From NCBI GenBank assembly GCA_016783505.1, contig JADHWK010000003.1, positions 1 through 64,000 of the forward strand: 64,000 nucleotides of DNA, written 5' to 3'. Shown piece after piece: positions 17,330-26,682 of the stretch (position 1 is its first letter; each line of letters starts with the position of its first letter). The DNA comes from Candidatus Zhuqueibacterota bacterium. Its GTDB lineage: Bacteria > BS750m-G25. Below the pieces are notes generated by a model. It was not told where the DNA came from and did no database searches. It saw only the letters and a list, made by a program, of their open reading frames with translations. The translations under genes and the position numbers were made by a program.

Positions 17330-18484
17330 TTACCCTTTACTTTTGCGTTCAAGAAGCTTATGGAGACCATGCACGATGCGTTCGGCCGCATCGGGGACGG
17401 CCAGTCTGCGGCTGCAGTTTCCCATATTCCGCAGCCGGTCTTCATCCTCCAATAGTTCAAAAATGAGAGTTCTTGGTTTCTCCCTCCCCAGCTCTCGGTC
17501 GTAAACGATGACTCCGGCCCCAGCTTTGGCAAGCATACGGGCATTGTATTCTTGGTGGCCGGCCGCCGAGTAGGGAAAAGGGATAAGGATGGCCCCCAAA
17601 CCACTGCGGCAGAGTTCGGACACCGTTGAGGCCCCCGCCCGGCAGACTACCAGATCAGCGACTCCATAAGCCATATCCATCCGGTCCCAAAACTCTTTAA
17701 TCACCGCTTTCCCCCGGGGTCGGGGCTTAAGTTGGGACACCTTTTGGTGGGCCTGGGGCCAGAAGGCGGGGCCTGTCAGCCAGATGAGGTTGGCTCTCCC
17801 CAGCAGCTCTTCAACAAACAGCAGCACAGTCTCATTAATGTTTCGGGCCCCCTGGCTGCCCCCAAAGATCAGCACGGTCTTCATGTCAGGTCGTAAACCC
17901 ATCCCCTTGATGGCCTCTTCTTTATTCAAATCACCAATCCCCTCCCGGGTTGGATTTCCTGACAGAAACACTTCACCCTTGATTTTGAGGAATTTCTTAG
18001 TCTCTGCATAACTCAGATGAACCTGATCCACCCACCGGGCCATAATCCGGGTCACCCAGCCAGGGAAAAAATTCTGTTCTTGGATCAGGGTGGGAAAACG
18101 CAATAGAAGGGCTGCCAGCAGGACGGGGCCGCTCACGTAACCCCCGGTGCCCATCACCGCCTGGGGTCGAAAACGCTTAAGCAGAAACATTGATCGGAAC
18201 AAACTCAAAACAACCGTATAGAGCAAACCCAGATTTCCCCAGAATACCCCCCGTCGAAACCCCCGGATGGGCAAGGATTTGAAGGTAAAACCCCGGGCAG
18301 GGACAACATCTCTTTCCAGCCCCCTGGCCGAACCTAAGAAAAGAATTTTGGCCCCGGGGAAGCGTTTCTTAACCCCACGAGCTACGGCCAGGGCGGGAAA
18401 GAGATGCCCTCCCGTTCCCCCCGCCCCGAATACGAGCTTTATCTTCCTTCCCTCTTTCAAGATTTTATAGGTAACAATATTCAC
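17330..18484 (-). CDS. murG: Lipid II synthase (GlcNAc transferase) MurG
   Basis: MurG adds GlcNAc from UDP-GlcNAc to lipid I at the inner face of the membrane to make lipid II. The 384-residue protein has the N-terminal GAGGTGGHLFPALAVA loop, MGTGGYVSGPVLLAA, the second glycine-rich loop GGSQGARNINETV, and the donor-site stretch CRAGASTVSELCRSGLGAILIPFPYSAAGHQEYNA. The annotated start is a GTG; a GGGAAGGAAG run just upstream of KLVFGAGG suggests translation could begin a little later. The gene is in the dcw cluster after ftsW. Confidence 0.96.
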   Translation of the reverse strand: MNIVTYKILKEGRKIKLVFGAGGTGGHLFPALAVARGVKKRFPGAKILFLGSARGLERDVVPARGFTFKSLPIRGFRRGVFWGNLGLLYTVVLSLFRSMFLLKRFRPQAVMGTGGYVSGPVLLAALLLRFPTLIQEQNFFPGWVTRIMARWVDQVHLSYAETKKFLKIKGEVFLSGNPTREGIGDLNKEEAIKGMGLRPDMKTVLIFGGSQGARNINETVLLFVEELLGRANLIWLTGPAFWPQAHQKVSQLKPRPRGKAVIKEFWDRMDMAYGVADLVVCRAGASTVSELCRSGLGAILIPFPYSAAGHQEYNARMLAKAGAGVIVYDRELGREKPRTLIFELLEDEDRLRNMGNCSRRLAVPDAAERIVHGLHKLLERKSKG

Positions 18485-18659
18485 TTTTGTTCAATGTGGT
18501 ACGGAAACCTCAACCAATATCGACTTTCTTTAGGCTATAAATCGTATTGTTTTGGATTTTGAATTTTTATCATCCGTCAGGTTAGTCAGGTGCTTAACTG
18601 ACGCCGGACTGATTTAGATTTGTTTCGTCCCGAGTATTCGGGATCGTATTTCGGTTTTT
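18485..18659. repeat. ftsW-murG gap with palindromes
   Basis: It holds a degenerate family B element (~18583-18613) and a family A palindrome (18627-18644: GTCCCGAGTATTCGGGAT). It resembles the repeat blocks at 17104-17290 and 27540-27670. Confidence 0.7.
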
Positions 18660-19805
18660 TTAATTGGATCCCTTCTTCCCTGACTTCCTCCGGATGGGGA
18701 CCCCCTGGGGATCCCCCTGTTGTGAGATGTTAAGCAGCACCCCTACCGCCCCCAAAGTTAGGCTTAGCGAACTGCCCCCGTAGCTGAGAAAGGGTAGGGG
18801 AAGACCTGTTGTAGGGAGTAAGCCCACCACCACCCCCATATTTACAAAAGCGTACAGGGATATAGCTGTCAGGAGGCCCAATGCCAGGAAAAAACCGAAC
18901 TCTTCCGGCGCCCGGCGCACAATTCTTACCCCCTTCACCATGATGAATACAAAAGCTGAAAGGACCAGCAGGGCCCCCACAAATCCCCATTCCTCCCCGA
19001 TGATGGCAAAGATAAAATCCGTGTGGGGCTCCGGCAGGAAGAAAAGCTTTTGTTTACTTCCCCCCAATCCCAACCCCCACCATCCCCCGTTGCCCAGGCT
19101 GATCAGGGATTGGGCAGTCTGATAGGGGGGGGCTTCCGCCCCCTGGGTGGAATTGAAGAAAGCCAGCAAACGCTCCCGTCGATAGGGGGCAAAAAAGATC
19201 ACCCCATATAGCACCGGCAAAGACACCAGGGCAGTAATGATCAGGTGGGAAAGCTTAACCCCGGCCACATAAAGCATCAGGATCAACACCAGGGAAATAA
19301 GGAGGGCAGTGGAAAAATCGGGTTGCTGAATGATCAAAAACCCAGCGATAGCCAGAATAACAAGATGGGGGAAGAAACCCCCGAAAAAGCTTTCCAACCG
19401 ATCCCGATTCCGGACCAGCGAGTCGGCAAAAAACAAAATAAGGGTGAACTTAGCGATCTCCGATGGTTGAATGCTCAATCCCCAGATGGCCATCCAGCGG
19501 CTGGTTCCCCGCCCCCCACCCCCAGCCTTAAGCAACAGAGTGGCCACCAAGAGGAGAAAGGAAAACAACAGGATGATTTTCGCATAGCGCTGATAAATTC
19601 GGTAATCAATATGAATGGCCAGAAACAAAAGGAGAAGACCCACGGCCACCCTGATCAGTTGTCTTTTCAAGAAAAAATGGCTGTCCCCAAACTTTTCTTC
19701 AGCCAAAACATTGCTGGCGCTGTAAACCATTACCATCCCCAGCACCACCAGCGCCAGTATTACCAGTAAAAATGACCGGTCTACCCTATTTTTTTTAATC
19801 AGCAT
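18660..19805 (-). CDS. ftsW: Lipid II glycosyltransferase FtsW (SEDS family)
   Basis: This 381-residue SEDS glycosyltransferase polymerises glycan strands at the septum with its partner FtsI. About ten membrane helices are visible. SEDS signatures include RWMAIWGLSIQPSEIAKF, the catalytic-loop region QPDFSTALL, PEPHTDFIFAIIGEEWGF and the C-terminal PTTGLPLPFLSYGGSSL. It begins 7 bp after mraY. In typical clusters murD lies between mraY and ftsW; here there is no room for it. Confidence 0.96.
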   Translation of the reverse strand: MLIKKNRVDRSFLLVILALVVLGMVMVYSASNVLAEEKFGDSHFFLKRQLIRVAVGLLLLFLAIHIDYRIYQRYAKIILLFSFLLLVATLLLKAGGGGRGTSRWMAIWGLSIQPSEIAKFTLILFFADSLVRNRDRLESFFGGFFPHLVILAIAGFLIIQQPDFSTALLISLVLILMLYVAGVKLSHLIITALVSLPVLYGVIFFAPYRRERLLAFFNSTQGAEAPPYQTAQSLISLGNGGWWGLGLGGSKQKLFFLPEPHTDFIFAIIGEEWGFVGALLVLSAFVFIMVKGVRIVRRAPEEFGFFLALGLLTAISLYAFVNMGVVVGLLPTTGLPLPFLSYGGSSLSLTLGAVGVLLNISQQGDPQGVPIRRKSGKKGSN

Positions 19806-19812
19806 TCCCTAA

Positions 19813-20916
19813 CTAACGAATTTTAAAGGTGCTCAAACTGAACAGGGCGAACAGGATCCCCAGAATCCAGAAACGGACTACCACCCGGGATTCCGGCCAG
19901 CCCTTGAGTTCAAAATGATGGTGCAGGGGGGCCATCCGAAACAGCCTCCGCCCCTGACCGGATTTTCGCTTGGTGTATTTAAAATAACCCCGCTGTAGGA
20001 TGACGGACAAAACCTCCATTACGAACACCCCACCCACGATGAGCAACAGGAACTCCTTTTTTATTAGAACCGCCAGGGCTCCCAGGGCTCCCCCCAGGGC
20101 CAAAGAGCCGGTATCCCCCATAAACACCTGGGCCGGGGGACAGTTATACCAGAGGAAACCCAGGGCCGCCCCTACTAAGGCGGCGCAGTAAACGGTCAAC
20201 TCTCCGCTGCCCGGCAGATAGATAATGTTGAGATAATCACTGAACAGGGAATGGCCGCTGACATAACTCATTCCGGCGAAGGCCAGTGCGGCGATGCCAA
20301 CCGTTCCGATGGCCAGCCCGTCCAGCCCGTCGGTGAGGTTGACGGCGTTTGATGTGGCGGTGATGACCAGGATGACCATGGGAATATAAAACCAGCCAAA
20401 ATCAATTTCGTAATTTTTGAAGAAAGGCACAGAAGTGATGGAGTTAATGCCCTCAAACTTTGGGGAGAAATAAATAATGGCCCCAATGGAAAACCCCAAA
20501 AGGATTTGCCCCGCCAATTTATACTTTGCCACTAGGCCCCTGGGTTTTTTCTTGACCACCTTTAAATAATCATCCCAAAAGCCCACCAGCCCCATCCACA
20601 GGGTGGTGAAGAGGATAAGATAGGTATAAGGGCTGTTGAAATTCGCAAACAGGATCATGGGAACGAAGATAGAGATCAACAGGATAAACCCGCCCATAGT
20701 GGGGGTGCCCGCTTTTTTCAGATGGCTGGGGGGACCATTCCCGCGAATCTCCTCCCCGATCTGCCTGCGCTTGAGAACCCGGATGATATAGGGACCCACG
20801 ATCAGGCTCAATAAAAGGGCGGTGATGGCCGCCATAGCGGACCTGAAGGTGATGTACCGGAGAATATTCAAACCCGATACGTAAGTCTTCAATGGGTAAA
20901 GGAGATGATAAAGCAT
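19813..20916 (-). CDS. mraY: Phospho-MurNAc-pentapeptide transferase MraY
   Basis: MraY moves phospho-MurNAc-pentapeptide from UDP to undecaprenyl phosphate, forming lipid I. The 367-residue membrane protein has about ten helices. Family motifs include KKAGTPTMGGFILL, the Asp-rich WDDYLKV, NAVNLTDGLDGLAIG and MGDTGSLALGGALG, and the HHHFELKGWPES histidine motif. It ends 7 bp before ftsW. Confidence 0.97.
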   Translation of the reverse strand: MLYHLLYPLKTYVSGLNILRYITFRSAMAAITALLLSLIVGPYIIRVLKRRQIGEEIRGNGPPSHLKKAGTPTMGGFILLISIFVPMILFANFNSPYTYLILFTTLWMGLVGFWDDYLKVVKKKPRGLVAKYKLAGQILLGFSIGAIIYFSPKFEGINSITSVPFFKNYEIDFGWFYIPMVILVITATSNAVNLTDGLDGLAIGTVGIAALAFAGMSYVSGHSLFSDYLNIIYLPGSGELTVYCAALVGAALGFLWYNCPPAQVFMGDTGSLALGGALGALAVLIKKEFLLLIVGGVFVMEVLSVILQRGYFKYTKRKSGQGRRLFRMAPLHHHFELKGWPESRVVVRFWILGILFALFSLSTFKIR

Positions 20917-20929
20917 AACGAAACTAATT

Positions 20930-21063
20930 TAGAACTCAGTATTTCTTCAAAATGGAGTAGTGGAATGTTGGAATATTGGAAGGTTGGCCGACAGCCCGCA
21001 GGGAATGCTGGAAGGTTGGGTGTGCCCATTCTTCCATTCTTCCATTCTTCCACTCTTCCATTC
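20930..21063. repeat. Degenerate TTCCA/TGGAA tandem tract
   Basis: The gap before mraY consists largely of GGAATGTTGGAATATTGGAA and, inverted, CTTCCATTCTTCCATTCTT units. Between them is a CCGACAGCCCGCAGGGAATG motif that recurs inverted at ~57635-57660. Confidence 0.65.
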
Positions 21064-22464
21064 TTATATTTTTTCCACCACTTCTTCCATAGCCATACCC
21101 CGGGAGCCCTTAACTAGTACCAAATCCCCCGGTTTTATGATGCTTTTTACGAAATCTATTAAACCCTGTTTCGATTCAAAATGATGGTAATGCAGAAGTC
21201 CCGCCTCCCGGGCGGTCTCGCAGGTAAATCGAGACCAAGGGCCGTAGGTTACCAGCTCGTCAATATCCAACTCAGCCGCCAAACGCCCCACCTTTTCATG
21301 CTCCCGTAGTGACTCTCCCCCCAGCTCTAACATATCCCCCAGAACGGCAATTCTACGCCCCCCCGTTTTCATGGCCCTGATTAACTGCAGGGCGGCTTGG
21401 GTGGAATCGAAGTTGGCATTGTAGGTATCATTGATGATAGTGATACCCTTTTTAATCCCCAATGAGGTCCGTTGACTTAAAGGTTGATAACCCTCCAGCG
21501 CCGCTTTGATCCCATCCAAATGGATGCCGAAATGTAACCCGATGGCGGCCGCAGCTAAGGCGTTGTGGACATTATGACCACCCAAGATTCCCAATTTGAT
21601 CCTCACCCCATCAATTTGCAAAGAAGGAAATCCCCGCTCATCTAAGCCTAAAAACCTCCCTGCTACCCAGCCTTTAACCTCAACGCCAGAGGCAGGCTCC
21701 GGCAATTTTTTTCCTGGACGGCCCAAACCGTACAGGAAGACTGCCCTGGCATAATGGCAATTTTTTAGGATCCGGGGATCATCGGTATTCACAAACGCCA
21801 GCCCTTTCCGTTCCCCTAAATAGGAGAACAATTCGGCTTTGGCCCGAGCAACCCCTTCGATGGAGTCGAAGAATTGAAGGTGGGCGCCCCCCACATTGGT
21901 GATCAGACCGTATTGAGGATCGGCGATCCGGCAGAGCTCTTCGATCTCACCCGGACAACACGCCCCTATCTCCACCACCCCTATCTGATGGTCTTTCTCG
22001 AGGCGACATAGGGTCAACGGCATTCCCAGGCAGTTGTTATAGTTACCCGGTGTTTTGAGAACCCGATACCCTCGGGATAACACCGCCGCCACCATTTCCT
22101 TGGTGGTTGTCTTGCCGTTGGTTCCGGTAATGGCGATCACCTCCAGGGAAAATTTGGACCGGTAATAACGGGCCAGGGTCTGCAGGGCCGTCAAGGGATC
22201 CTGTACGGGCAGACAGGGATGACTATTGTCCATCCCCTCCCTTTTCTTCAACCATAATACAGATACCACCGCCGCCAGCGCCCCCTTTTCAAAAGCCTGG
22301 GGGATGAAATCATGGCCATCAGCCCGCTCCCCTTTGAGGGCAAAGAACAACTGGCCAGGGGAGAGGGTTCTGGAATCAACACCCACCCCCTTCACTATCC
22401 TATCCGGCTCATTCCTGACAGGACAGGAAAAGAGGGATCCCAGTTCTTTCAGAGTCAGATCCAT
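21064..22464 (-). CDS. murF: UDP-MurNAc-tripeptide:D-Ala-D-Ala ligase MurF
   Basis: MurF adds D-Ala-D-Ala to UDP-MurNAc-tripeptide in the cytoplasm using ATP. The 466-residue protein has the three Mur-ligase domains, with the P-loop AITGTNGKTTTKEM (~115-128), the central domain (TNVGGAHLQFFDSIEGVARAK, the carbamylated-Lys region), the NVHNALAAAAIG motif, and YNANFDSTQAAL. It is the only Mur ligase in this cluster; murC, murD and murE are missing. It starts with ATG at 22464. Confidence 0.95.
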   Translation of the reverse strand: MDLTLKELGSLFSCPVRNEPDRIVKGVGVDSRTLSPGQLFFALKGERADGHDFIPQAFEKGALAAVVSVLWLKKREGMDNSHPCLPVQDPLTALQTLARYYRSKFSLEVIAITGTNGKTTTKEMVAAVLSRGYRVLKTPGNYNNCLGMPLTLCRLEKDHQIGVVEIGACCPGEIEELCRIADPQYGLITNVGGAHLQFFDSIEGVARAKAELFSYLGERKGLAFVNTDDPRILKNCHYARAVFLYGLGRPGKKLPEPASGVEVKGWVAGRFLGLDERGFPSLQIDGVRIKLGILGGHNVHNALAAAAIGLHFGIHLDGIKAALEGYQPLSQRTSLGIKKGITIINDTYNANFDSTQAALQLIRAMKTGGRRIAVLGDMLELGGESLREHEKVGRLAAELDIDELVTYGPWSRFTCETAREAGLLHYHHFESKQGLIDFVKSIIKPGDLVLVKGSRGMAMEEVVEKI

Positions 22465-22656
22465 CTGTTCTTTAGCTCACCCCCTCTTCCCGGGTTTTCA
22501 TGGCATAAATCCTAAATTCGATCCCGAACATCCGGGACGAAACAAATTTAGAAATCAAATATTCCGCCGCTGCGGATTCAAAACGTTATCCACTTTTAAG
22601 CAAAATGGAACCGAAAATATTTATGAATTCAATCGTAAAATTCGGGAAAAACCGGC
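22465..22656. repeat. ftsI-murF gap with a family A palindrome
   Basis: This 192-bp gap lies where murE is usually found. It holds a family A palindrome at 22521-22538 (ATCCCGAACATCCGGGAC) followed by AT-rich sequence. No coding frame is supported. Confidence 0.65.
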
Positions 22657-24792
22657 TCACTGACCATCTGATCGGCAGATCAGCCTACAGGTTGCCCCAG
22701 CCAGGACCCTGGTCCCCGGAGGGGGGACCTGTCCCACCACCACCCCGCTGCCGGTCAGTCGGAAATCGAGGCGGTCCACCGCTAACCGGTTGATGGCCGC
22801 CCTGATGCTTAAACCCTTCAGGTTGGGGACCCTGCGGAGCCCCTCTATGAAGGAAGAAGCCGGTCTAATTGTCAGGGCCAGTTCTTCCCCAGGGCCCAGG
22901 CTACATCCAGGCTGAGGAAGCTGGTAGACCACCCAATCCCCCTGTCCTTCCATCCGGTAGGGAATCCCCCCCTCTTCTAATATTCTGATGACCTCTTTCA
23001 ACGGGAGATCCTGCACCGCTAACGCCTTCCCCCCGTGCCTCTCACCACCGTAATCTTCACCCCCGGCCAACTCCTCCCCTTGATAGGGTTGAAAAGAAGG
23101 GGTTCGCCAGATGCGTTCAGCAATCCTCCGGAAGACCGGAGCCGCCACTTTACTCCCCAGATGCTCCCCACGGGGGGATTCCACCACAACCTCAATGAGA
23201 ATCGTAGGTTCTTCCACGGGGAAAAAACCCACAAACGAGGCCACAAATTCGGTCTCAGAATAACCCCCCTGTAGGGGGTCGACCTTCTGGGCGGTTCCCG
23301 TTTTTCCGGCTATCCTCAGTCCCGGAACCTGAGCGGATTTTCCCGTCCCTTCCAGGATGGCCCCCTCCAGAAATTTGGTGAGCTGGGCCGCCACCTGGCG
23401 GGGAATAACCCGCCTCACCACCTCCGGGCCCTCGAACGTCTGAGGGATTCCGTGGTCATCCCGGATGGCCTTGATCAACCTCGGCTTCAGCAAGAATCCC
23501 CCGTTAGCCACCGCTCCGTAGGCCATAGCCAGTTGTAGGGCGGTGACCGAAACCCCCTGGCCGATGGCAACCTGGGCCAGGGTGAGGGGGGTCCATTGAT
23601 TAGGTTCAAGTAGAATGCCCCTCACCTCCCCCACTAGATCGAGGTCCGTCTTACTCCCAAACCCAAACCGTCGGCTGTACTGGTATAGGGTGGCCCGGCC
23701 TAACCCCTGGGCCATCTTGATCACCCCGATATTGCTCGAGTAACCCAAAATCCTCCCCAGGGTCAACCAGCCGTAGCCCCCCCGATGGGCGTCCCGGATG
23801 ACAGCCTCACCCACCCGATAGCGGCCGTTTTCGCAGAAGAAAATATCCTTCTCTGTAACCCGGCTCTCGGCCAGTGCCGCAGCAATGGTGACAATTTTAA
23901 AGGTAGATCCCGGTTCGAAGATGTCGGTGATGACCTTGTTCTTACGGGCTTGGGGGGGGAAATCCCCGGGACGGTTGGGATCAAAGGTCGGCCCACTGGC
24001 CATGGCCAGTATCTCACCGGTTTGCGGATTAGTGACCAGTCCCATACATTTTGGGGCCCCAAACTTCTTCACCACCCACTTTAATTCTTCCTCAAGTATG
24101 GTCTGGATAACCACATCCAGGGTAAGGGCAACATGCCCACCGTCTGTGGCCTTCTTCTGGGGAAAGTCGGGGCGGGGATTCTGCCTGCCCAAGCCATCGC
24201 TTTGCAGGATCATCCAGCCCGGGCTGCCCTGAAGCAACCGATCGTATGTCACTTCAATTCCGCTCAGCCCCCTACTGTCCACATCGGTAAATCCGACCAC
24301 TTGTGCCCCGATTTTTCCGTATGGATAGGTGCGTTGCGCCTCTCGGAACAGGGAGAGACCTTCCTCACCCCAACTGGCGATCTCCTCACCCTGGGCTTGA
24401 TCAGCTCGTCGGGTAATCCAGACGAAGGGACTGGGGGAACTCAATCGGGCCAACACGTATCCGGGAGAGGAACCCAACAATTGGGCCAGTTTTTGTGAAA
24501 GGAGCTTGGGATCTTTTATCTTTGGTGGATGGGCCCCCACAGCATAACAATCGGGCAGGTTGAGGGCCAGTCGTTCCCCATTACGGTCGCTAATTATCCC
24601 CCGATGGGGCTTAAGGTCAATCCGGTTCTGATACTGCCGCTCGGCCCTCTCCCGGTAGCTTTCCCGGTGAATGATCTGAATGGAAACCAACCGGTAGGCA
24701 ACTGCCCCGTAGGAAACCAGGCCTAAACAGAAAACCACCCACACCCGAAAAAGACTTCGGATCAGATAGGATCTTTTAGAGTTAATTGCCAT
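22657..24792 (-). CDS. ftsI: Septal transpeptidase FtsI (PBP3) with PASTA domains
   Basis: This class B penicillin-binding protein cross-links septal peptidoglycan in the periplasm. It has a short cytoplasmic tail, one membrane helix, a PBP dimer domain (~45-190), and a transpeptidase domain with the catalytic motifs STFK (in EPGSTFKIV), SSN (YSSNIGV) and KTG (GKTGTAQK). Two C-terminal PASTA-like repeats follow (LPLKEVIRILEEGGI..., VPNLKGLSIRAAINRL...). PASTA domains on FtsI are usual in Firmicutes and several deep-branching diderms, so their presence argues against Gamma- or Betaproteobacteria. The frame extends to a TTG at 24810; the ATG at 24792 is preferred. FtsW is its expected partner. 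Confidence 0.95.
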   Translation of the reverse strand: MAINSKRSYLIRSLFRVWVVFCLGLVSYGAVAYRLVSIQIIHRESYRERAERQYQNRIDLKPHRGIISDRNGERLALNLPDCYAVGAHPPKIKDPKLLSQKLAQLLGSSPGYVLARLSSPSPFVWITRRADQAQGEEIASWGEEGLSLFREAQRTYPYGKIGAQVVGFTDVDSRGLSGIEVTYDRLLQGSPGWMILQSDGLGRQNPRPDFPQKKATDGGHVALTLDVVIQTILEEELKWVVKKFGAPKCMGLVTNPQTGEILAMASGPTFDPNRPGDFPPQARKNKVITDIFEPGSTFKIVTIAAALAESRVTEKDIFFCENGRYRVGEAVIRDAHRGGYGWLTLGRILGYSSNIGVIKMAQGLGRATLYQYSRRFGFGSKTDLDLVGEVRGILLEPNQWTPLTLAQVAIGQGVSVTALQLAMAYGAVANGGFLLKPRLIKAIRDDHGIPQTFEGPEVVRRVIPRQVAAQLTKFLEGAILEGTGKSAQVPGLRIAGKTGTAQKVDPLQGGYSETEFVASFVGFFPVEEPTILIEVVVESPRGEHLGSKVAAPVFRRIAERIWRTPSFQPYQGEELAGGEDYGGERHGGKALAVQDLPLKEVIRILEEGGIPYRMEGQGDWVVYQLPQPGCSLGPGEELALTIRPASSFIEGLRRVPNLKGLSIRAAINRLAVDRLDFRLTGSGVVVGQVPPPGTRVLAGATCRLICRSDGQ

Positions 24793-24884
24793 AATTTCAA
24801 AAATTGCCAAAAGTTCAAAGATTGTTGTAATTAGTATAATTTCTTATTAAATAATTTTTGAAATTTAGACAATCTTTGAACTTT

Positions 24885-25235
24885 TTAAAATTCTTTATCC
24901 ATAGGGACCCTTACCACCGGCACTTTGCCCTCCGGTAAGGTCATACCCAGTTGGCTGCGTGCCAGTTTTTCAATACGATCAAAACTGCTCAGACGGTCCA
25001 GGTGCACGCTTAAGATCTGGACCCGATTTTCCAATTTGGTCTTGGTAACCCGAAGTTCGCCTACCTCTCTAACCAGTTTTCCTGTTTGAATCCCTTCCCA
25101 TACATAGAAAACCAGAAGCAGGGTCAGAAGGAGGGAAGGCCCTGCCCATTTTTTCAACGAAAACCCGGGCGAAGGGACAACACCATTTGAATCGAAACGC
25201 CGGAATTGTCCTCTTCTATTTTCAGATTTTACCAT
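24885..25235 (-). CDS. ftsL: Cell division protein FtsL
   Basis: This 116-residue bitopic protein has a basic cytoplasmic tail, one membrane helix (~33-49, LLLTLLLVFYVWEGI) and a periplasmic leucine-zipper-like coiled coil (LVREVGELRVTKTKLENRVQILSVHLDRL). FtsL is poorly conserved in sequence, and this call rests on length, topology and its position between rsmH and ftsI. It would connect FtsQ with FtsI and FtsW. Confidence 0.85.
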   Translation of the reverse strand: MVKSENRRGQFRRFDSNGVVPSPGFSLKKWAGPSLLLTLLLVFYVWEGIQTGKLVREVGELRVTKTKLENRVQILSVHLDRLSSFDRIEKLARSQLGMTLPEGKVPVVRVPMDKEF

Positions 25236-25246
25236 TATCCGAAATG

Positions 25247-26212
25247 TTAAGTTTTAACCCTTTCAGCCACCCGGAGGGCTCCGCTGCGGCATCGGGGGTT
25301 AGCGCTCACCTCTTCGGTGCTAGGTCGGACGGGCTTTGGGGTCAAGACTTTTAAAATTGGTTCAGCCCCGCATCGGCATTCAGGAAAGTTGGGAGGACAG
25401 CGGCAATCCTTAGCCTGATCACGGAAAAAGGTCTTTACCAGCCGATCCTCTAAGGAATGATAGGAGATAACAGCGATGCGGCCTCCGAGTCGGAGGGCCT
25501 TCACCGCCATGGGCAGGAATGCCTCTAAATTTTCAAGCTCATGGTTGACTTCAATCCTGATGGCCTGAAACAATCGGGACAGGCGTTTGGTCACCGGGCC
25601 CCCACCCAACCCCCTACGAACAATGGCCGCCAGTTCGGCCGTAGTGGTGATGGGTTGAGTCCTCCTCCGGTTAACAATATTCCTGGCGATGAAACGGGCT
25701 CTTTTCCTCCCTCCGTAGTAAAAAAAAATGTCGGCTAATTTGGATTCAGAATAAGAATTAATCACACCCCAGGCGGTAAGGGCAGAGTCAGGATCCATTC
25801 TCATGTCCAGCTTTCCGGCGAAGCGGTAGCTAAAACCCCTCCCGGGGGTATCCAGGTGATGGGAAGAAACGCCCAAATCCAGCAGGATGCCGTCTAGCTC
25901 CCTAAAACCCGTAGCGGCAAGGATTTCCTCAAGGGCAGTATAATTAGCCCGGATCAAGATAACATTGTTGAAATTTTTCAACCGTTCCCGGGCATAAAAG
26001 ATCGCCTCGGGGTCCCAATCCAGCCCGATGAGTCGTCCCTCGGGCTTAAGCTTGACCAGAATAGCCAGGGCGTGGCCACCGCCGCCCACCGTACCGTCCA
26101 GATAGAACCCATCCCCCCGGGTGATTAAAAGATTTGACACCTCCTCAACCATTACCGGTACGTGAAAAGATGGATCCCCCGGGGAAGGATTTTGCTGACA
26201 CCGATTGGACAA
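25247..26212 (-). CDS. rsmH: 16S rRNA m4C1402 methyltransferase RsmH (MraW)
   Basis: RsmH methylates N4 of C1402 in the ribosomal P site of 16S rRNA using S-adenosylmethionine. The 321-residue protein has HVPVMVEEV, the SAM loop YLDGTVGGGGHALAIL, GLDWDPEAI, GILLDLGVSSHHLDTPGRGFSY and VISYHSLEDRLVK, all family signatures. The start is a TTG preceded by AAGGA. It follows the STAS gene and a strong hairpin. Confidence 0.96.
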   Translation of the reverse strand: MSNRCQQNPSPGDPSFHVPVMVEEVSNLLITRGDGFYLDGTVGGGGHALAILVKLKPEGRLIGLDWDPEAIFYARERLKNFNNVILIRANYTALEEILAATGFRELDGILLDLGVSSHHLDTPGRGFSYRFAGKLDMRMDPDSALTAWGVINSYSESKLADIFFYYGGRKRARFIARNIVNRRRTQPITTTAELAAIVRRGLGGGPVTKRLSRLFQAIRIEVNHELENLEAFLPMAVKALRLGGRIAVISYHSLEDRLVKTFFRDQAKDCRCPPNFPECRCGAEPILKVLTPKPVRPSTEEVSANPRCRSGALRVAERVKT

Positions 26213-26225
26213 AATGATTCCTTTT

Positions 26226-26258
26226 AATCTTGCGAAGGTTCAAAACCTTCGCAAGATT
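26226..26258. repeat. Perfect 15-bp hairpin between STAS gene and rsmH
   Basis: AATCTTGCGAAGGTT (26226-26240) and its exact complement (26244-26258) are separated by three bases, and the right arm abuts the STAS stop codon. No T-tract follows on the minus strand, so it is more likely a processing or stability element, or a mobile palindrome, than a terminator. Confidence 0.8.
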
Positions 26259-26594
26259 TTATTTGAAACTCTGGACCGCCTCTCCTTCATCCCGACAGAT
26301 GTCGAACAGGCGCTTGAGGAACGAGGTCTTTAAAAACCCACCATTTTCCCCATTCAGATGGGTAATTTTCAATTGTCCCCCCGATTCACGAATACGGGAG
26401 TAGGCGGAGACCAAAATCCCCAGGCTTCTGTGGGATGTAATGGATACTCCGGCTAGATTAAGGACAATATGAAGTTTGTCCTTCTCGATCAGCCAGGAAA
26501 TGATATGGTCCAACTGAACCATTCCCACCGGGTTCAAATCCCCCCTCAAACGGAGGATGGCGACACCCCTCCGTTCCCTGAGAATCATCTCCAT
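26259..26594 (-). CDS. STAS-domain protein within the dcw cluster
   Basis: This 111-residue protein has the anti-sigma-factor-antagonist (STAS) fold pattern: VAILRLRGDLNPVGMVQLDHII, VLNLAGVSITSHRSLGILVSAYSRIRESGGQLKI, and FLKTSFLKRLFDICRDEGEAVQSF. The usual IDSSGLG phosphorylation loop is replaced by ITSHRSLG, so the Asp-Ser pair is lost and regulation by Ser phosphorylation may differ or be absent. It sits between mraZ and rsmH, which are usually adjacent, and is presumably cotranscribed. A role in controlling division or wall synthesis is only a contextual guess. Confidence 0.85.
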   Translation of the reverse strand: MEMILRERRGVAILRLRGDLNPVGMVQLDHIISWLIEKDKLHIVLNLAGVSITSHRSLGILVSAYSRIRESGGQLKITHLNGENGGFLKTSFLKRLFDICRDEGEAVQSFK

Positions 26595-26682
26595 GGAAGG
26601 TACACCTTTGACTATTTTGGGTTAGGCGAGAATTATATAAATGAAGGGATACTGTCTAAAACTGGAAAGATCGCCAAGGAAG

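Noticed and set aside
19245-19769. Long plus-strand ORF opposite ftsW
   Set aside because: The minus strand encodes clear FtsW; the plus frame has no family pattern and low-complexity charged composition.
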